DNA of 64,000 nucleotides, from positions 1 to 64,000 of the forward strand of contig NZ_UZWE01000026.1 in NCBI RefSeq assembly GCF_900631945.1. The letters are read 5' to 3'. Source of the stretch: Paracoccus haematequi (lineage in GTDB: Bacteria; Pseudomonadota; Alphaproteobacteria; Rhodobacterales; Rhodobacteraceae). The position numbers were made by a program, and so were the translations under genes. A model generated the notes under the pieces. It searched no databases. It was not told where the DNA came from and saw nothing but the letters and a program-made list of their open reading frames with translations. Shown here piece by piece: positions 1-9,894 of this stretch (position 1 is the first letter of the stretch; each line of letters starts with the position of its first letter).

Positions 1-162
1 CCGGATACCCAGGCCATCCAGCCCGTCTCCCCGGCCCTTCCAGCGTTCCCGCCTTCGGTGAAGCGGTATTTACGGAGACAGGCCACAGAGAGCAAGAGGG
101 TTTCCGCAAGTTTTTTCGCCGAACCGTCATATTTTTGGCAACACACTGTAAAACAAGGATCT
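1..162. other. Non-coding edge of window
   Basis: No convincing gene is visible here. The stretch lies downstream of the msrQ stop codon and is less GC-rich than its surroundings, with AT-rich patches around 110-165. I see no tRNA, hairpin terminator or known RNA. It may be the 3' flank of msrQ or an intergenic region of a neighbour outside the window. Confidence 0.5.
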
Positions 163-786
163 TTATTTCTGCGCCTGTGCGATATTCCAGCGGATCGGCC
201 TTGGAACAGCGACTCGCAGCGCCAGCAGCAGCAGAATCGCCGCCAGCCACAGGCCCGGTTCCAGCGGAAAGGTCTTCAACGCCCAGATCCAGTGCAGGGC
301 GACCAGAGGGGCCGCGACATAGGCCAGCTTGTGAAGCCTGCGCCACGCCGCAGCCCCCATCCGCCGGATCGAGGCGTCGTTCGATGTCACCGCCAAGGCC
401 AGCAGCATCAGAAAGGCGGTCATGCCGAAGACCAGATAGGGCCGCTTGACCACATCCCGCCCCATGGCCCCCCACATCAGCGCCATGTCCATCACCGCCC
501 AGGCCAGCACATGAAGCCCGGCATAGGTGAAGCACAGCAGGCCAAGCGCCCGGCGGAACCGCACCAGGCCAAGTCCCGTGATGCGCAGCAACGGCGTCAC
601 CGCCAGGCTGGCGATCAGAAAGTACAGCGCGGTCCGCCCCAGCCGGTGTTCGATGTCGCGGATCGGATCGACGCCCAAGCCCCCCGCGACCGCATCCCAG
701 ACCAGCAGCTCCAAAGGAATCAGCCCGCCCAGCCAGACCGCCCCGACGGGAATCTGCCGCAGCCGCCCGTTCAATGCGGCGCGCAT
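163..786 (-). CDS. msrQ: MsrQ, haem-binding membrane subunit of the MsrPQ methionine sulfoxide reductase
   Basis: This is a 207-residue inner-membrane protein of the ferric-reductase-like transmembrane family. In known systems MsrQ passes electrons from the quinone pool or a flavin reductase to periplasmic MsrP. Hydrophobic helices cover most of the chain (about residues 12-34, 52-68, 80-102, 117-133, 155-172 and 178-193). Candidate haem-ligand histidines are at about 92, 152 and 165 (in GLHVLAW, RRLHKLAY and ALHWIWA). The ATG overlaps the msrP stop as ATGA, so the two genes are translationally coupled and MsrP is made first. The length is normal for the family. The start is fixed by the overlap and the family N-terminus. 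Confidence 0.9.
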   Translation of the reverse strand: MRAALNGRLRQIPVGAVWLGGLIPLELLVWDAVAGGLGVDPIRDIEHRLGRTALYFLIASLAVTPLLRITGLGLVRFRRALGLLCFTYAGLHVLAWAVMDMALMWGAMGRDVVKRPYLVFGMTAFLMLLALAVTSNDASIRRMGAAAWRRLHKLAYVAAPLVALHWIWALKTFPLEPGLWLAAILLLLALRVAVPRPIRWNIAQAQK

Positions 787-1682
787 CAATAGTCCTTCGC
801 CAGATCCATCCCGGCGTAAAGCGAGGCCACCTGATCGCCATAGCCGTTGAAGGGCTGCGTCTCTTCGCGCCCCGCGAACAGGCCCGCGCCGATGCGACGT
901 TCGGTGGCCTGGGACCAGCGGGGGTGATCCACGGCGGGGTTCACATTGGCATAGAAACCGTATTCCGACGGCTGCATCGCCTGCCAGGTGGACACCGGCT
1001 GGCGGTCGGTCAGGGTGATCTTCACCACCGACTTGATCGACTTGAAGCCGTATTTCCATGGCACCACCAGCCGGATCGGCGCGCCGTTCTGGTTGGGCAG
1101 CACCTCGCCGTAAAGCCCGGTCGCCAGAATCGTCAGCGGGTGCATCGCCTCGTCCAGGCGCAGGCCTTCCTTGTAGGGCCAGTCGAGGATCGGGCGCACC
1201 TGCCCTGGCATCTGTTCGGGACGATAAAGCGTCTCGAAGGCCACGAACTTCGCCCCGGGCTGGATGCCCGCCTTGTCCAGCACGGACGCCAGCGGCACGC
1301 CGATCCAGGGAATCACCATCGACCAGGCCTCGACGCAACGCAGGCGATAGATGCGTTCCTCAAGCGCGTTCGCGAGGGCAAGATCGTCCACGCCGTATCG
1401 GCCCGGCCGGTCCACCATGCCGTCGATTGCGACTGCCCAGGGCTCCGTGACCATGGCGCCCGCGCGCCGCGCCGGGTCGGTCTTGTCCATGCCGAATTCG
1501 TAGAAGTTGTTATAGTTGGTGATCTCTTCCAACGTATTCGGCTTTTGGCTGGTCGAATACGGCGAGGGTTTGGCGGTCAGCGCCCAGGCGGGCGCGGCCA
1601 TCGCGGCGATCCCGCCGCCGATGAGGGCGCGGCGGCCGAGGTAATCGGCTTTCGGGGTGACATCGGACCAGCGAAGTTTCAT
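786..1682 (-). CDS. msrP: MsrP, periplasmic molybdoprotein methionine sulfoxide reductase catalytic subunit
   Basis: The 298-residue protein repairs oxidised methionine in periplasmic proteins using a molybdopterin cofactor. A twin-arginine signal is visible near the N-terminus ([10 protein letters not shown], arginines 17-18, then a short hydrophobic stretch ending at about AWA), so export of the folded cofactor-loaded protein by Tat is expected. The sulfite-oxidase-like core contains RCVEAW, whose cysteine (about 116) is the expected Mo ligand. A strong ribosome-binding site (GGGAGGAAG) lies just upstream of the ATG. It is the first gene of the msrPQ pair and overlaps msrQ by four bases. 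Length and order are typical of Proteobacteria. Confidence 0.93.
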   Translation of the reverse strand: MKLRWSDVTPKADYLGRRALIGGGIAAMAAPAWALTAKPSPYSTSQKPNTLEEITNYNNFYEFGMDKTDPARRAGAMVTEPWAVAIDGMVDRPGRYGVDDLALANALEERIYRLRCVEAWSMVIPWIGVPLASVLDKAGIQPGAKFVAFETLYRPEQMPGQVRPILDWPYKEGLRLDEAMHPLTILATGLYGEVLPNQNGAPIRLVVPWKYGFKSIKSVVKITLTDRQPVSTWQAMQPSEYGFYANVNPAVDHPRWSQATERRIGAGLFAGREETQPFNGYGDQVASLYAGMDLAKDY

Positions 1683-1769
1683 GGCTTCCTCCCACAGGGC
1701 GCTTGGGACAGATAGTCATGCAAAGCCGCCCGCGCAGGGCATCACGTTCACTTTACCCTGACGGGCGCG

Positions 1770-3799
<2,030 letters not shown>

Positions 3800-3800
<1 letters not shown>

Positions 3801-4093
3801 CACATCCCGTAGAAGAAGCCCGCATTGTTGGCGAGCGCGCGTTGCAGGATGATGATGATGATGAAGACGACCAGCGGCGCCAGATCCAGCCCCCCGGTGC
3901 TGGGCAGGATGTTGCGGATCGGGCGATACAGCGGCTCTAGCAGGCGGTTCAGCCCGTCCCAGATCTGCGCAACCAGCGGCTGGCGCAGGTTGAGAACTTG
4001 GAAGTTGATCAGCCAGGACATGATGATGTGGACGATCATCACGAACCACACCACTTGCAGGATCAGTTGCAAGGCCTCGTAAAGCGTTCCCAT
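3800..4093 (-). CDS. YggT family integral membrane protein
   Basis: The protein has 97 residues and two hydrophobic segments (about residues 5-28 and 70-88) separated by a conserved linker containing EPLYRPIRNILP, the signature of the YggT family. YggT proteins are inner-membrane proteins of unclear function, linked in the literature to osmotic stress and sometimes to cell division or photosystem assembly. Two adjacent ATG codons are possible starts (4096 and 4093). The second has better spacing to AAGGGG and was chosen. The stop overlaps the recQ ATG, so both are probably one transcript. The divergent neighbour across 135 bases is a thioesterase-like gene. Confidence 0.85.
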
Positions 4094-4228
4094 CATGTCC
4101 CCTTTTCCGCGTTCGGGCCTGTTATGGGGATGCGCGGCCCCCTTCGCAAGCAAGTTGCCGCAGCGTCCCGGTTGACGATCGCGCGGGGCGCGGCCACCCC
4201 CTTGGGCCAGGCAATCGAAGGATCCCCG

Positions 4229-4789
4229 ATGTATCCCCTGTTCCGCTTCGCCAAGGAGATGGTCAAGTTCCGCAACGCCCCGCCGCTGGCGATCACCGAT
4301 GCGCATGTCTCGACCCATATCTGCTGGCCCTGGGATCTGGATCCCTGGATCGAGCTGAACAACGGCCGCACCCTGACGCTGTACGACCTGGGCCGCATCC
4401 CGATGGCGCAGCGCAGCGGGCTGATCCCGATCCTGCGCGACCGCAAATGGGGCATCACCGTGGCGGGCAGTTCCGTGCGCTATCGCCGCCGCATCCGCGC
4501 CTTCGACCGCTTCACGATGATTTCGCGCGTGGCGGGCTGGGACCACCGCTTCATCTATATGGACCAGTCGATGTGGAGGGGGGCCGATTGCTGCAATCAG
4601 GTGCTGATCCGGTCGGCCGTCACCGGGGCGGGCGGCATCGTCCCGCCGCCCGAGGTGATGGCGGCGCTTGGCGCGCGGCCCGACAGCCCGCCCCTGCCGG
4701 ACTGGATCGCCGCCTGGGTCGAGGCCGACGCGCTGCGTCCCTGGCCGCCGCAGGTTCCCCCTGATGCAAAAGCGCACTTGCCAGGCTGA
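4229..4789 (+). CDS. Thioesterase-like (hotdog fold) protein
   Basis: This 186-residue protein resembles the acyl-CoA thioesterase/THEM6-like group. The N-terminal half has the D-WPWDLDPWIELNNGR-type segment, in which a long helix packs against the hotdog sheet, followed by alternating strands (RYRRRIRAFDRFTMIS and the aromatic HRFIYMDQSMW). That arrangement is seen in proteins annotated as 4HBT-like thioesterases, and I do not recognise a specific substrate. The ATG is preceded by GAAGGA at six bases. The downstream transporter begins about 40 bases later on the same strand, so a shared transcript is plausible. Enzymatic activity is inferred from fold only. Confidence 0.65.
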   Translation: MYPLFRFAKEMVKFRNAPPLAITDAHVSTHICWPWDLDPWIELNNGRTLTLYDLGRIPMAQRSGLIPILRDRKWGITVAGSSVRYRRRIRAFDRFTMISRVAGWDHRFIYMDQSMWRGADCCNQVLIRSAVTGAGGIVPPPEVMAALGARPDSPPLPDWIAAWVEADALRPWPPQVPPDAKAHLPG

Positions 4790-4831
4790 CGGCGCTTGGG
4801 CCTTATGGCCGCGAACGGGCTTGGGGGTCGG

Positions 4832-6202
4832 ATGGACCGCAAACGGATCTGGGGCTGGTGGTTCTTCGACTGGGCCAGCCAGCCCTTTCATACGCTTCTG
4901 CTGACCTTCGTCTTCTCGGTCTATTTCGCCGAGGTCGCGCAGCGCCATTTCCTGAACGTCAGCGGCGATCTGCGGCTGGCGGGCGCACAGGCCCAGGCGC
5001 TGTGGGGATACGGGCTGTCGGTGACGGGCGTCGTCATCGCCCTCTGCGCGCCGATCCTGGGGGCCGTCGCCGACACGTCCGGGCGGCGGATGCCCTGGAT
5101 CTGGTTCTTCTCGATCCTCTATGTCGCGGGATCGGCGGGGCTGTGGGGGCTGATGCCGACCCAGCCCGCCCTGGTGCAGGCGGTGGTGCTGTTCGGCATC
5201 GGCCTGATCGGGGTCGAGTTCGCGACCATCTTTACCAACGCCCTGTTGCCCGGCCTTGCCCCCCGCGACGAGATCGGGCGCCTGTCCGGGTCGGGCTATG
5301 CCTTCGGCTACCTGGGCGGCGTAGTGTCGCTGGCGGTGATGCTGGCGCTGTTCCAGGAAACCCCCTCGGGCAAGACGCTGATCGGTATCGACCCGCTGTT
5401 CGGCCTGGACCCGGCGTCGCGCGAGGGCACCCGCTTCGTCGGCCCCTTCGTGGCGGTCTGGTACATCGTTTTCATGATCCCCTTCTTCCTGTGGGTCCGC
5501 GAACCGCGCGGTCCGCGCCAGCCCATCCGCATCGGCGTGGCGATGCGCGACCTCTGGGCCCTGATCCGCAGCCTGCGCCACCGCCGCAGCCTGGCCGCCT
5601 GGCTGGCATCGTCCATGCTGTCGCGCGACGCGCTGAACGCGCTGTATGGATTCGGCGGCGTCTACGCCGGGACGGTGCTGGGCTGGCCAGTCTTTCTGGC
5701 AGGCGTCTTCGGGGTGGTCAGCGCCATCGCGGCGGCCATCGTCAGCTGGCTGGGCGGACGCGCCGACCGGGCCTGGGGGCCGAAGCCGGTCATCGTTGCC
5801 ACCACGCTGATCCTGACCGGCGTCTGCCTGATCGTGGTCGGCATGGACCGCCAGACGCTGTTCGGGCTGGCCACGCCCTCGACCCCGGTCTTCGGGCGGT
5901 TCTACGTTCCGGATCTGGTGTTCTTCGCCTGCGGCGCGCTGATCGGCGGGGCGGGCGGGGCGCTGCAAGCGGCCAGCCGCACCCTGATGGTGCGCCACAC
6001 GACCCCGGCCCGCGCGACCGAAGGATTCGGCCTCTACGCGCTGTCGGGCAAGGCCACCGCCTTCCTGGCGCCCCTGCTGATCGCCGTCGTCACCGATGCC
6101 ACCGGCAATCAGCGCATCGGCATATCCCCGCTGATCCTGCTGTTTATCCTGTCGCTCGTTCTGCTAGTCTGGGTCAAACCCGAAGGAGAGGGAGAGCAGT
6201 GA
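4832..6202 (+). CDS. MFS transporter of the UMF1/Atg22-like family
   Basis: The predicted protein has 456 residues and about twelve hydrophobic helices. The N-terminus IWGWWFFDWASQPFHTL is characteristic of the UMF1 (Atg22-like) branch of the major facilitator superfamily, which is found in bacteria with unknown substrates and, as Atg22, exports amino acids from the yeast vacuole. A charged loop occurs after helix 2 (ADTSGRRMPW) and a larger one near the middle. I chose the ATG preceded by a G-rich ribosome-binding site (GGGGGTCGG) because it places the start directly before the conserved motif. The stop overlaps the mepA GTG start (GTGA). Substrate cannot be inferred from context. Confidence 0.85.
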   Translation: MDRKRIWGWWFFDWASQPFHTLLLTFVFSVYFAEVAQRHFLNVSGDLRLAGAQAQALWGYGLSVTGVVIALCAPILGAVADTSGRRMPWIWFFSILYVAGSAGLWGLMPTQPALVQAVVLFGIGLIGVEFATIFTNALLPGLAPRDEIGRLSGSGYAFGYLGGVVSLAVMLALFQETPSGKTLIGIDPLFGLDPASREGTRFVGPFVAVWYIVFMIPFFLWVREPRGPRQPIRIGVAMRDLWALIRSLRHRRSLAAWLASSMLSRDALNALYGFGGVYAGTVLGWPVFLAGVFGVVSAIAAAIVSWLGGRADRAWGPKPVIVATTLILTGVCLIVVGMDRQTLFGLATPSTPVFGRFYVPDLVFFACGALIGGAGGALQAASRTLMVRHTTPARATEGFGLYALSGKATAFLAPLLIAVVTDATGNQRIGISPLILLFILSLVLLVWVKPEGEGEQ

Positions 6203-7062
6203 TCCGCAAAATCCTGACCGCCGCCGCCGTCGTGGCGGGCCTGGCGATGCCCGCAGCCGCCGATCCGCTGGCCAAGGACGTGTTCGGCAGCTTCCGCAGC
6301 GCCGCGCAGGGTCCGGCGGTCTCCATCGGCTTTTATTCCAAGGGCTGTGGCCAGGGCTTCGTGCAACTGCCCGAAAGCGGGCCAAGCTGGCAGGCCATGC
6401 GCCTGTCGCGCAACCGCAACTGGGGCCATCCCGAACTGGTCAGCTTCCTGATCGGCCTGTCGCAGGCCGCCCAGCAGGCGGGCTGGCGCGGCCTTTATAT
6501 CGGCGACATGAGCCAGCCGCGCGGCGGGCCGATGACCTCGGGGCATGCCAGCCACCAGTTGGGACTGGACGCCGACATCTGGATGCTGCCGCCGTCCTCG
6601 CTGAACCTGTCGCCCCAGCAGCGCGAAAGCATCTCGTCGCAGTCGATCACCGACCGGCGCGGGGTCGGTCTGACCAATGTCTGGAACGGCGGCCACATGT
6701 CCATCATGCGCGCCGCCGCCCGCGATCCGCGGGTCGAGCGGATCCTGGTCGATCCCGTCGCCAAGGTGGCCATGTGCCAGATGGAGCGCGGCGACCGCGC
6801 CTGGCTGCGCAAGGTCCGCCCGATCAACGCCCACAACTATCATTTCCACGTCCGGCTGGCCTGTCCGCGCGGGTCGATCTGCGACCGCCAGCCCGCGCCG
6901 CCGCCGGGGGACGGCTGCGCCGAGGCCGCCGAATGGATCAGGAACCGGATCGACCCCAGCCGGGTCGAACCGACGCCGCCCGATCCCGATTACCGCCATC
7001 CCCGGACCTTCCGGCTCAGCGAACTGCCCAAGGAATGCCGATCCGTCGCCGGCGCGCCCTAG
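6199..7062 (+). CDS. mepA: MepA, penicillin-insensitive murein endopeptidase (peptidase M74)
   Basis: The 287-residue protein begins with a GTG that overlaps the previous stop and has a strong upstream AAGGAG. A Sec signal peptide (about residues 1-21, ending PAAA) sends it to the periplasm, where M74 enzymes hydrolyse D-alanyl-meso-diaminopimelyl crosslinks in peptidoglycan. The zinc-binding region is clear: HASHQLGLDADIW (His and Asp ligands around 116-126) and the later NYHFHVRL histidines. Several cysteines near the C-terminus probably form disulfides, as in the family. Coupling to a membrane transporter and a secreted phytase-like protein suggests an envelope-related operon, but no further link is visible. 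Confidence 0.93.
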   Translation: MIRKILTAAAVVAGLAMPAAADPLAKDVFGSFRSAAQGPAVSIGFYSKGCGQGFVQLPESGPSWQAMRLSRNRNWGHPELVSFLIGLSQAAQQAGWRGLYIGDMSQPRGGPMTSGHASHQLGLDADIWMLPPSSLNLSPQQRESISSQSITDRRGVGLTNVWNGGHMSIMRAAARDPRVERILVDPVAKVAMCQMERGDRAWLRKVRPINAHNYHFHVRLACPRGSICDRQPAPPPGDGCAEAAEWIRNRIDPSRVEPTPPDPDYRHPRTFRLSELPKECRSVAGAP

Positions 7063-7928
7063 GCGCAGTCGCAGCCCTGTTCCTGATCGCGGCCGGCGCC
7101 CCTGCGCCGGCCGCGTCGCTGGAATATGTCGGCACCTTCGTCTGGCGCGACGGAGACGACAGCTTCGGCGGCTTTTCGGGGATCGAGATCAGCCCCGACG
7201 GCAGCGCCTTCCACGCCCTGACAGACCGGGCGCATCTGTACTGGGGCAGCATCGACCGCGATTCCCAGGGTCTGATCCGTGCCATGAACATCGCCGGGCG
7301 CGCGCATCTGAAGGACAGCAAGGGCGCCCCCCTGCCCCCCGGCTATACCGGCGACAGCGAGGGGCTGGCCATCGGCGAGGACGGCGCCATCTGGGTCAGT
7401 TTCGAGGGCCTGGACCGCGTGGCCCGATATGACCATCCCGACGCGCGAGCCACCGCCTTCGACCCGCCGCCCAAGATGCCGGGAATGCGGATCAATTCCG
7501 GGCTGGAGGCACTGGCGATCCGAGACGGCACCATCTATGCCGTGCCCGAACGGTCGGGGGCCGAGGATCGGCCTTTTCCGATCCTGACCTTCCGCGACAA
7601 TGCCTGGGGCCAGGCCGGGGAAATCCGGCGCGATCCCCGCTGGCTGGCGGTGGGCGCCGATTTCGGCCCCGACGGCTGGTTCTATCTGCTGGAGCGCGAC
7701 TTCCAGGGCATCCTGGGCTTCGCCTCGCGCGTGCGCCGGATGCAGCTGACCGAGGACGGACCCGTGAACGAGGAAATCCTGCTGACCACCCGCCCCCTGC
7801 AATACGACAATCTGGAAGGGCTGGCGGTCTGGCATGACGGCCAGGGGATCCGCCTGACGATGATTTCCGACGACAACTTCCTGTTCGTGCAGCGCACCGA
7901 ACTGGTCGAATACCGGCTGCGCGACTGA
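7035..7928 (+). CDS. Esterase-like activity of phytase family protein, secreted
   Basis: The 297-residue protein starts inside the 3' end of mepA (28-base overlap). It has an Arg-rich N-terminus and hydrophobic core (about residues 5-25, ending PAAS), consistent with a Sec signal peptide. The mature part contains repeated beta-propeller-like segments such as GGFSGIEISPDG, GDSEGLAIGEDGAIWVSFEG, NSGLEALAIRDG and DNLEGLAVWHDGQG. This repeat pattern belongs to the phytase-like domain that databases call 'esterase-like activity of phytase'. The calcium-binding and substrate residues of true phytases are not evident to me. Function is inferred from family only. Downstream coding stops at 7928. Confidence 0.75.
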   Translation: MPIRRRRALGAVAALFLIAAGAPAPAASLEYVGTFVWRDGDDSFGGFSGIEISPDGSAFHALTDRAHLYWGSIDRDSQGLIRAMNIAGRAHLKDSKGAPLPPGYTGDSEGLAIGEDGAIWVSFEGLDRVARYDHPDARATAFDPPPKMPGMRINSGLEALAIRDGTIYAVPERSGAEDRPFPILTFRDNAWGQAGEIRRDPRWLAVGADFGPDGWFYLLERDFQGILGFASRVRRMQLTEDGPVNEEILLTTRPLQYDNLEGLAVWHDGQGIRLTMISDDNFLFVQRTELVEYRLRD

Positions 7929-8073
7929 GACCGTCCTGCGTCCCGCGATGGCCGGGCCAAGGTGAATAACGGGACGCCGCGATTGACAACAGTCTGCCGA
8001 ACCGCCTAAGGCGCCCTGTCCCGCGCCGTGCGGGGCCGAGTTGTTCCGCGACCTTGTAAAACGGAAACCATCA
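7929..8073 (+). promoter_or_regulatory. Leader region of the queuosine-precursor transporter gene
   Basis: This intergenic stretch contains an exact TTGACA at 7983-7988. No good -10 hexamer follows at 16-18 bases (the best is CTAAGG at 8006). A GC hairpin (CCCGC/GCGGG, 8020-8034) precedes the transporter start at 8074. It is therefore a plausible but weakly supported promoter and leader. I looked for a preQ1 riboswitch and could not match one. Confidence 0.3.
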
Positions 8074-8676
8074 ATGACCCGCTATCTGCCCGGCATCCTT
8101 GCCATGGCCATCATCGTCGTGGCCTCGAACATCCTTGTGCAATTCACGGTGGGCCTGTGGCTGACCTGGGGCGCCTTCACCTATCCCTTCGCCTTCCTGG
8201 TGACCGAGGTGATGAACCGCGTCTATGGCCCCGCCGCCGCCCGGCGCGTGGTGCTGGCGGGCTTTGTCGTGGGCGTCGCCTGTTCGGTGATCGCGGCCGG
8301 ACTGGACAAGACCACCGTGCGAATCGCCATCGGCTCGGGCATGGCCTTCCTGGTCGCGCAGCTGGTCGACATCCTGGTCTTCAACGCCCTGCGCAACCGC
8401 CGCTGGTGGGTGGCGCCCCTGACGTCGTCGTCGGTGGGATCGGTGCTGGACACGGCGATCTTCTTTGCCGTGGCCTTCAGCGCCGCTCTGCCCCACGACG
8501 CCAATACCGGCTGGGCGAACGAGGGGGTTCCGCTGCTTGGCCAAGGACCGATCACCGCCCTGTGGGTTTCGTTGGCAACTGCCGACTGGATGGTCAAGAT
8601 GAGTCTGGCGATACTGACCCTTGTGCCTTTCCGGCTGATCGTGCGCAATTTGTTGCGGACCGAGCGCATAATCTGA
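8074..8676 (+). CDS. Queuosine precursor transporter (YhhQ/VUT family)
   Basis: The 200-residue polytopic membrane protein has about six hydrophobic helices. It contains the YPFAFLVTEVMNRVYGP segment and the central helix with GSGMAFLVAQLVDILVFN, both diagnostic of the vitamin-uptake-like/YhhQ family. YhhQ imports 7-cyano- or 7-aminomethyl-deazaguanine for tRNA queuosine modification in E. coli. An upstream TTG (8041) is in frame, but the ATG at 8074 matches the usual family start. No queuosine genes are next to it. The stop is followed immediately by a TTGACA hexamer that may belong to the next transcript. Confidence 0.88.
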   Translation: MTRYLPGILAMAIIVVASNILVQFTVGLWLTWGAFTYPFAFLVTEVMNRVYGPAAARRVVLAGFVVGVACSVIAAGLDKTTVRIAIGSGMAFLVAQLVDILVFNALRNRRWWVAPLTSSSVGSVLDTAIFFAVAFSAALPHDANTGWANEGVPLLGQGPITALWVSLATADWMVKMSLAILTLVPFRLIVRNLLRTERII

Positions 8677-8743
8677 TTGACAGAACCCCGATCTGTGGCA
8701 CCCTTTCCCTTGCAACGGCAACACATTGAAAGGAGGTGGTCCA

Positions 8744-8800
8744 GTGTCGAGAGTGATATTGGAGAGAGGTGTCGGAACAGTCAGGGGGGCCGTGGCCTGA
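8744..8800 (+). CDS. 18-residue peptide ORF with a near-perfect anti-16S ribosome-binding site
   Basis: A GTG start follows AAAGGAGGTGGTCC (8729-8742). Against the standard bacterial 16S rRNA 3' tail this can form 14 continuous base pairs, one of them G:U, and the spacing from AGGAGG to GTG is seven bases. The encoded peptide is VSRVILERGVGTVRGAVA (first residue Met when translated), ending in TGA. The stop codon lies in the descending arm of a predicted TCAGG/CCTGA hairpin, so translation could alter folding of the downstream RNA. It may be a leader peptide or a real small protein, or the SD-like segment may have another role. No homologous protein is known to me. Confidence 0.4.
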   Translation: MSRVILERGVGTVRGAVA

Positions 8801-8879
8801 GGGCAGCCCCAAGGGTCGTAAACCCTGGTTGGGACCGGATGCTTTCCCATCCCTAACCGGACCATCTCCGTGGATCTCG

Positions 8880-8914
8880 CGGGCCGCCCTCAACCAGGGC
8901 GGCCCGTTCCTTTT
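8880..8914 (+). terminator. Strong intrinsic terminator of the small RNA
   Basis: The arms GGGCCGCCCT (8881-8890) and AGGGCGGCCC (8896-8905) are perfectly complementary around a CAACC loop, with one more C-G pair outside. TTCCTTTTG follows. This is a classical Rho-independent terminator, 74 bases before the DMT start. Confidence 0.85.
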
Positions 8915-8988
8915 GCGCCTGCGCCTTGCCTTGGCCGTCCGGATGGGGGACTAGCTTGGCCCATTCCCTTCGCTTGCAAAGGCCGGTC

Positions 8989-9891
8989 ATGTCCCACCAA
9001 TCCGCCCGCCATGGTCCCGCCTTCAACATGCGGGGCGCCGCCTTCATGGTTTTGGCGATGGCAGGTTTCGCGGTCGAGGATGCGCTGCTGAAGATCGCCG
9101 CCGCCAGCCTGCCGCCCGGACAGGTGCTGATCACCTTCGGGATCCTCGGCACCGCGGCCTTCGCCCTGCTGTCCGCCCTGGCGGGCGAGGCGCCGCTGAC
9201 CCGCGCCATGCTGGGCCGCCCGATGATCCTGCGGTCCTTGTCCGAGGTGACGGGGCGGCTGTTCTATATGCTGGCCATCGCGCTGACGCCGCTGTCCACC
9301 GCCTCGGCCATCCTGCAGGCGACGCCGCTGGTGGTGATGGTGGGCGCGGCGCTGCTGTTCGGCGAAAGCATCGGCCCGCGCCGCTGGCTGGCCGTGGCCT
9401 TCGGCTTCCTGGGCGTCCTGCTGATCCTGCGTCCGGGGACCGAGGGGTTCGGCCCCCTGTCCCTGCTGGCGGTGGCGGCGATGCTGGGATTCGCGGGCCG
9501 AGATCTGGCGACCCGCGCCGCGCCCGTGTCGATGTCGTTCCGGCAGTTGGGCGTCCTGGGATTCGCCATGCTGATCGTCGCGGGCCTGATCGCCCTGCCC
9601 TTCGGCGGTCCCCTGGCCGCGCCCGACGCCGCCACCTGGGCGGGCCTGCTGGCGGCATCGGCGGCGGGGGTCTGCGCCTATACCTTCCTGACGGTGGCGA
9701 TGCGCACGGGCCAGATCGGGGCTGTCACCCCGTTCCGCTATACCCGGCTGGTCTTCGCGATGGCGGCAGGCGCGGCGGTGTTTTCCGAATCGCCCGACGC
9801 CCTGACCATCCTGGGCGGCGCGGTGATCATCCTGGCCGGGATCGCGGCGCTGCGCCTGTCGCGCCAGCCCGCGCCGCCCCGGCCCGCCTAG
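8989..9891 (+). CDS. DMT superfamily (EamA) transporter
   Basis: The 300-residue protein has ten predicted hydrophobic helices arranged as two EamA repeats (about residues 12-145 and 155-290). Typical features are the MVLAMAGFAVEDALLKI start of helix 1 and the ILQATPLVVMVGAALLFGE segment ending repeat 1. EamA exporters move amino acids, metabolites or toxins; the substrate is not predictable here. The ATG at 8989 follows AAAGG. An in-frame ATG further upstream (8926) would add 21 residues without homology and is not preferred. The gene converges on the thiolase gene with only three bases between the stop codons. Confidence 0.85.
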   Translation: MSHQSARHGPAFNMRGAAFMVLAMAGFAVEDALLKIAAASLPPGQVLITFGILGTAAFALLSALAGEAPLTRAMLGRPMILRSLSEVTGRLFYMLAIALTPLSTASAILQATPLVVMVGAALLFGESIGPRRWLAVAFGFLGVLLILRPGTEGFGPLSLLAVAAMLGFAGRDLATRAAPVSMSFRQLGVLGFAMLIVAGLIALPFGGPLAAPDAATWAGLLAASAAGVCAYTFLTVAMRTGQIGAVTPFRYTRLVFAMAAGAAVFSESPDALTILGGAVIILAGIAALRLSRQPAPPRPA

Positions 9892-9894
9892 GCG

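Larger units (their letters stand above)
8677..8915 (+). ncRNA. Candidate structured small RNA containing an 18-codon ORF
   Basis: This gap between the transporter and the DMT gene is far from empty. It begins with TTGACA (8677-8682), although no clear -10 follows. A mini-ORF at 8744-8800 has an exceptional ribosome-binding site. A run of possible hairpins follows: TCAGG/CCTGA (8781-8800), a helix in 8809-8832 with AGGGT/ACCCT (8812-8816/8822-8826), and GGATG/CATCC (8837-8841/8848-8852). A strong intrinsic terminator ends it at 8880-8914. The compact arrangement suggests an independent, short, structured transcript. I do not recognise the Rfam family. Conservation in other Rhodobacteraceae is my recollection, not something shown here. 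The rest of the gap (8916-8988) holds nothing obvious. Confidence 0.5.

Noticed and set aside
4097..5998. N-terminal extension of the YggT gene antisense to the MFS transporter
   Set aside because: The frame is open only because it is opposite a real gene; the YggT family start lies at 4093.
7929..8073. PreQ1 riboswitch ahead of the queuosine-precursor transporter
   Set aside because: No arrangement of stem, loop and A-rich tail matching a preQ1 class could be found; only one simple GC hairpin is present.
8696..8713. TGGCAC...TTGC resembling a sigma-54 promoter upstream of the mini-ORF
   Set aside because: GG and GC dinucleotides are separated by 13 bases; sigma-54 promoters require 10.
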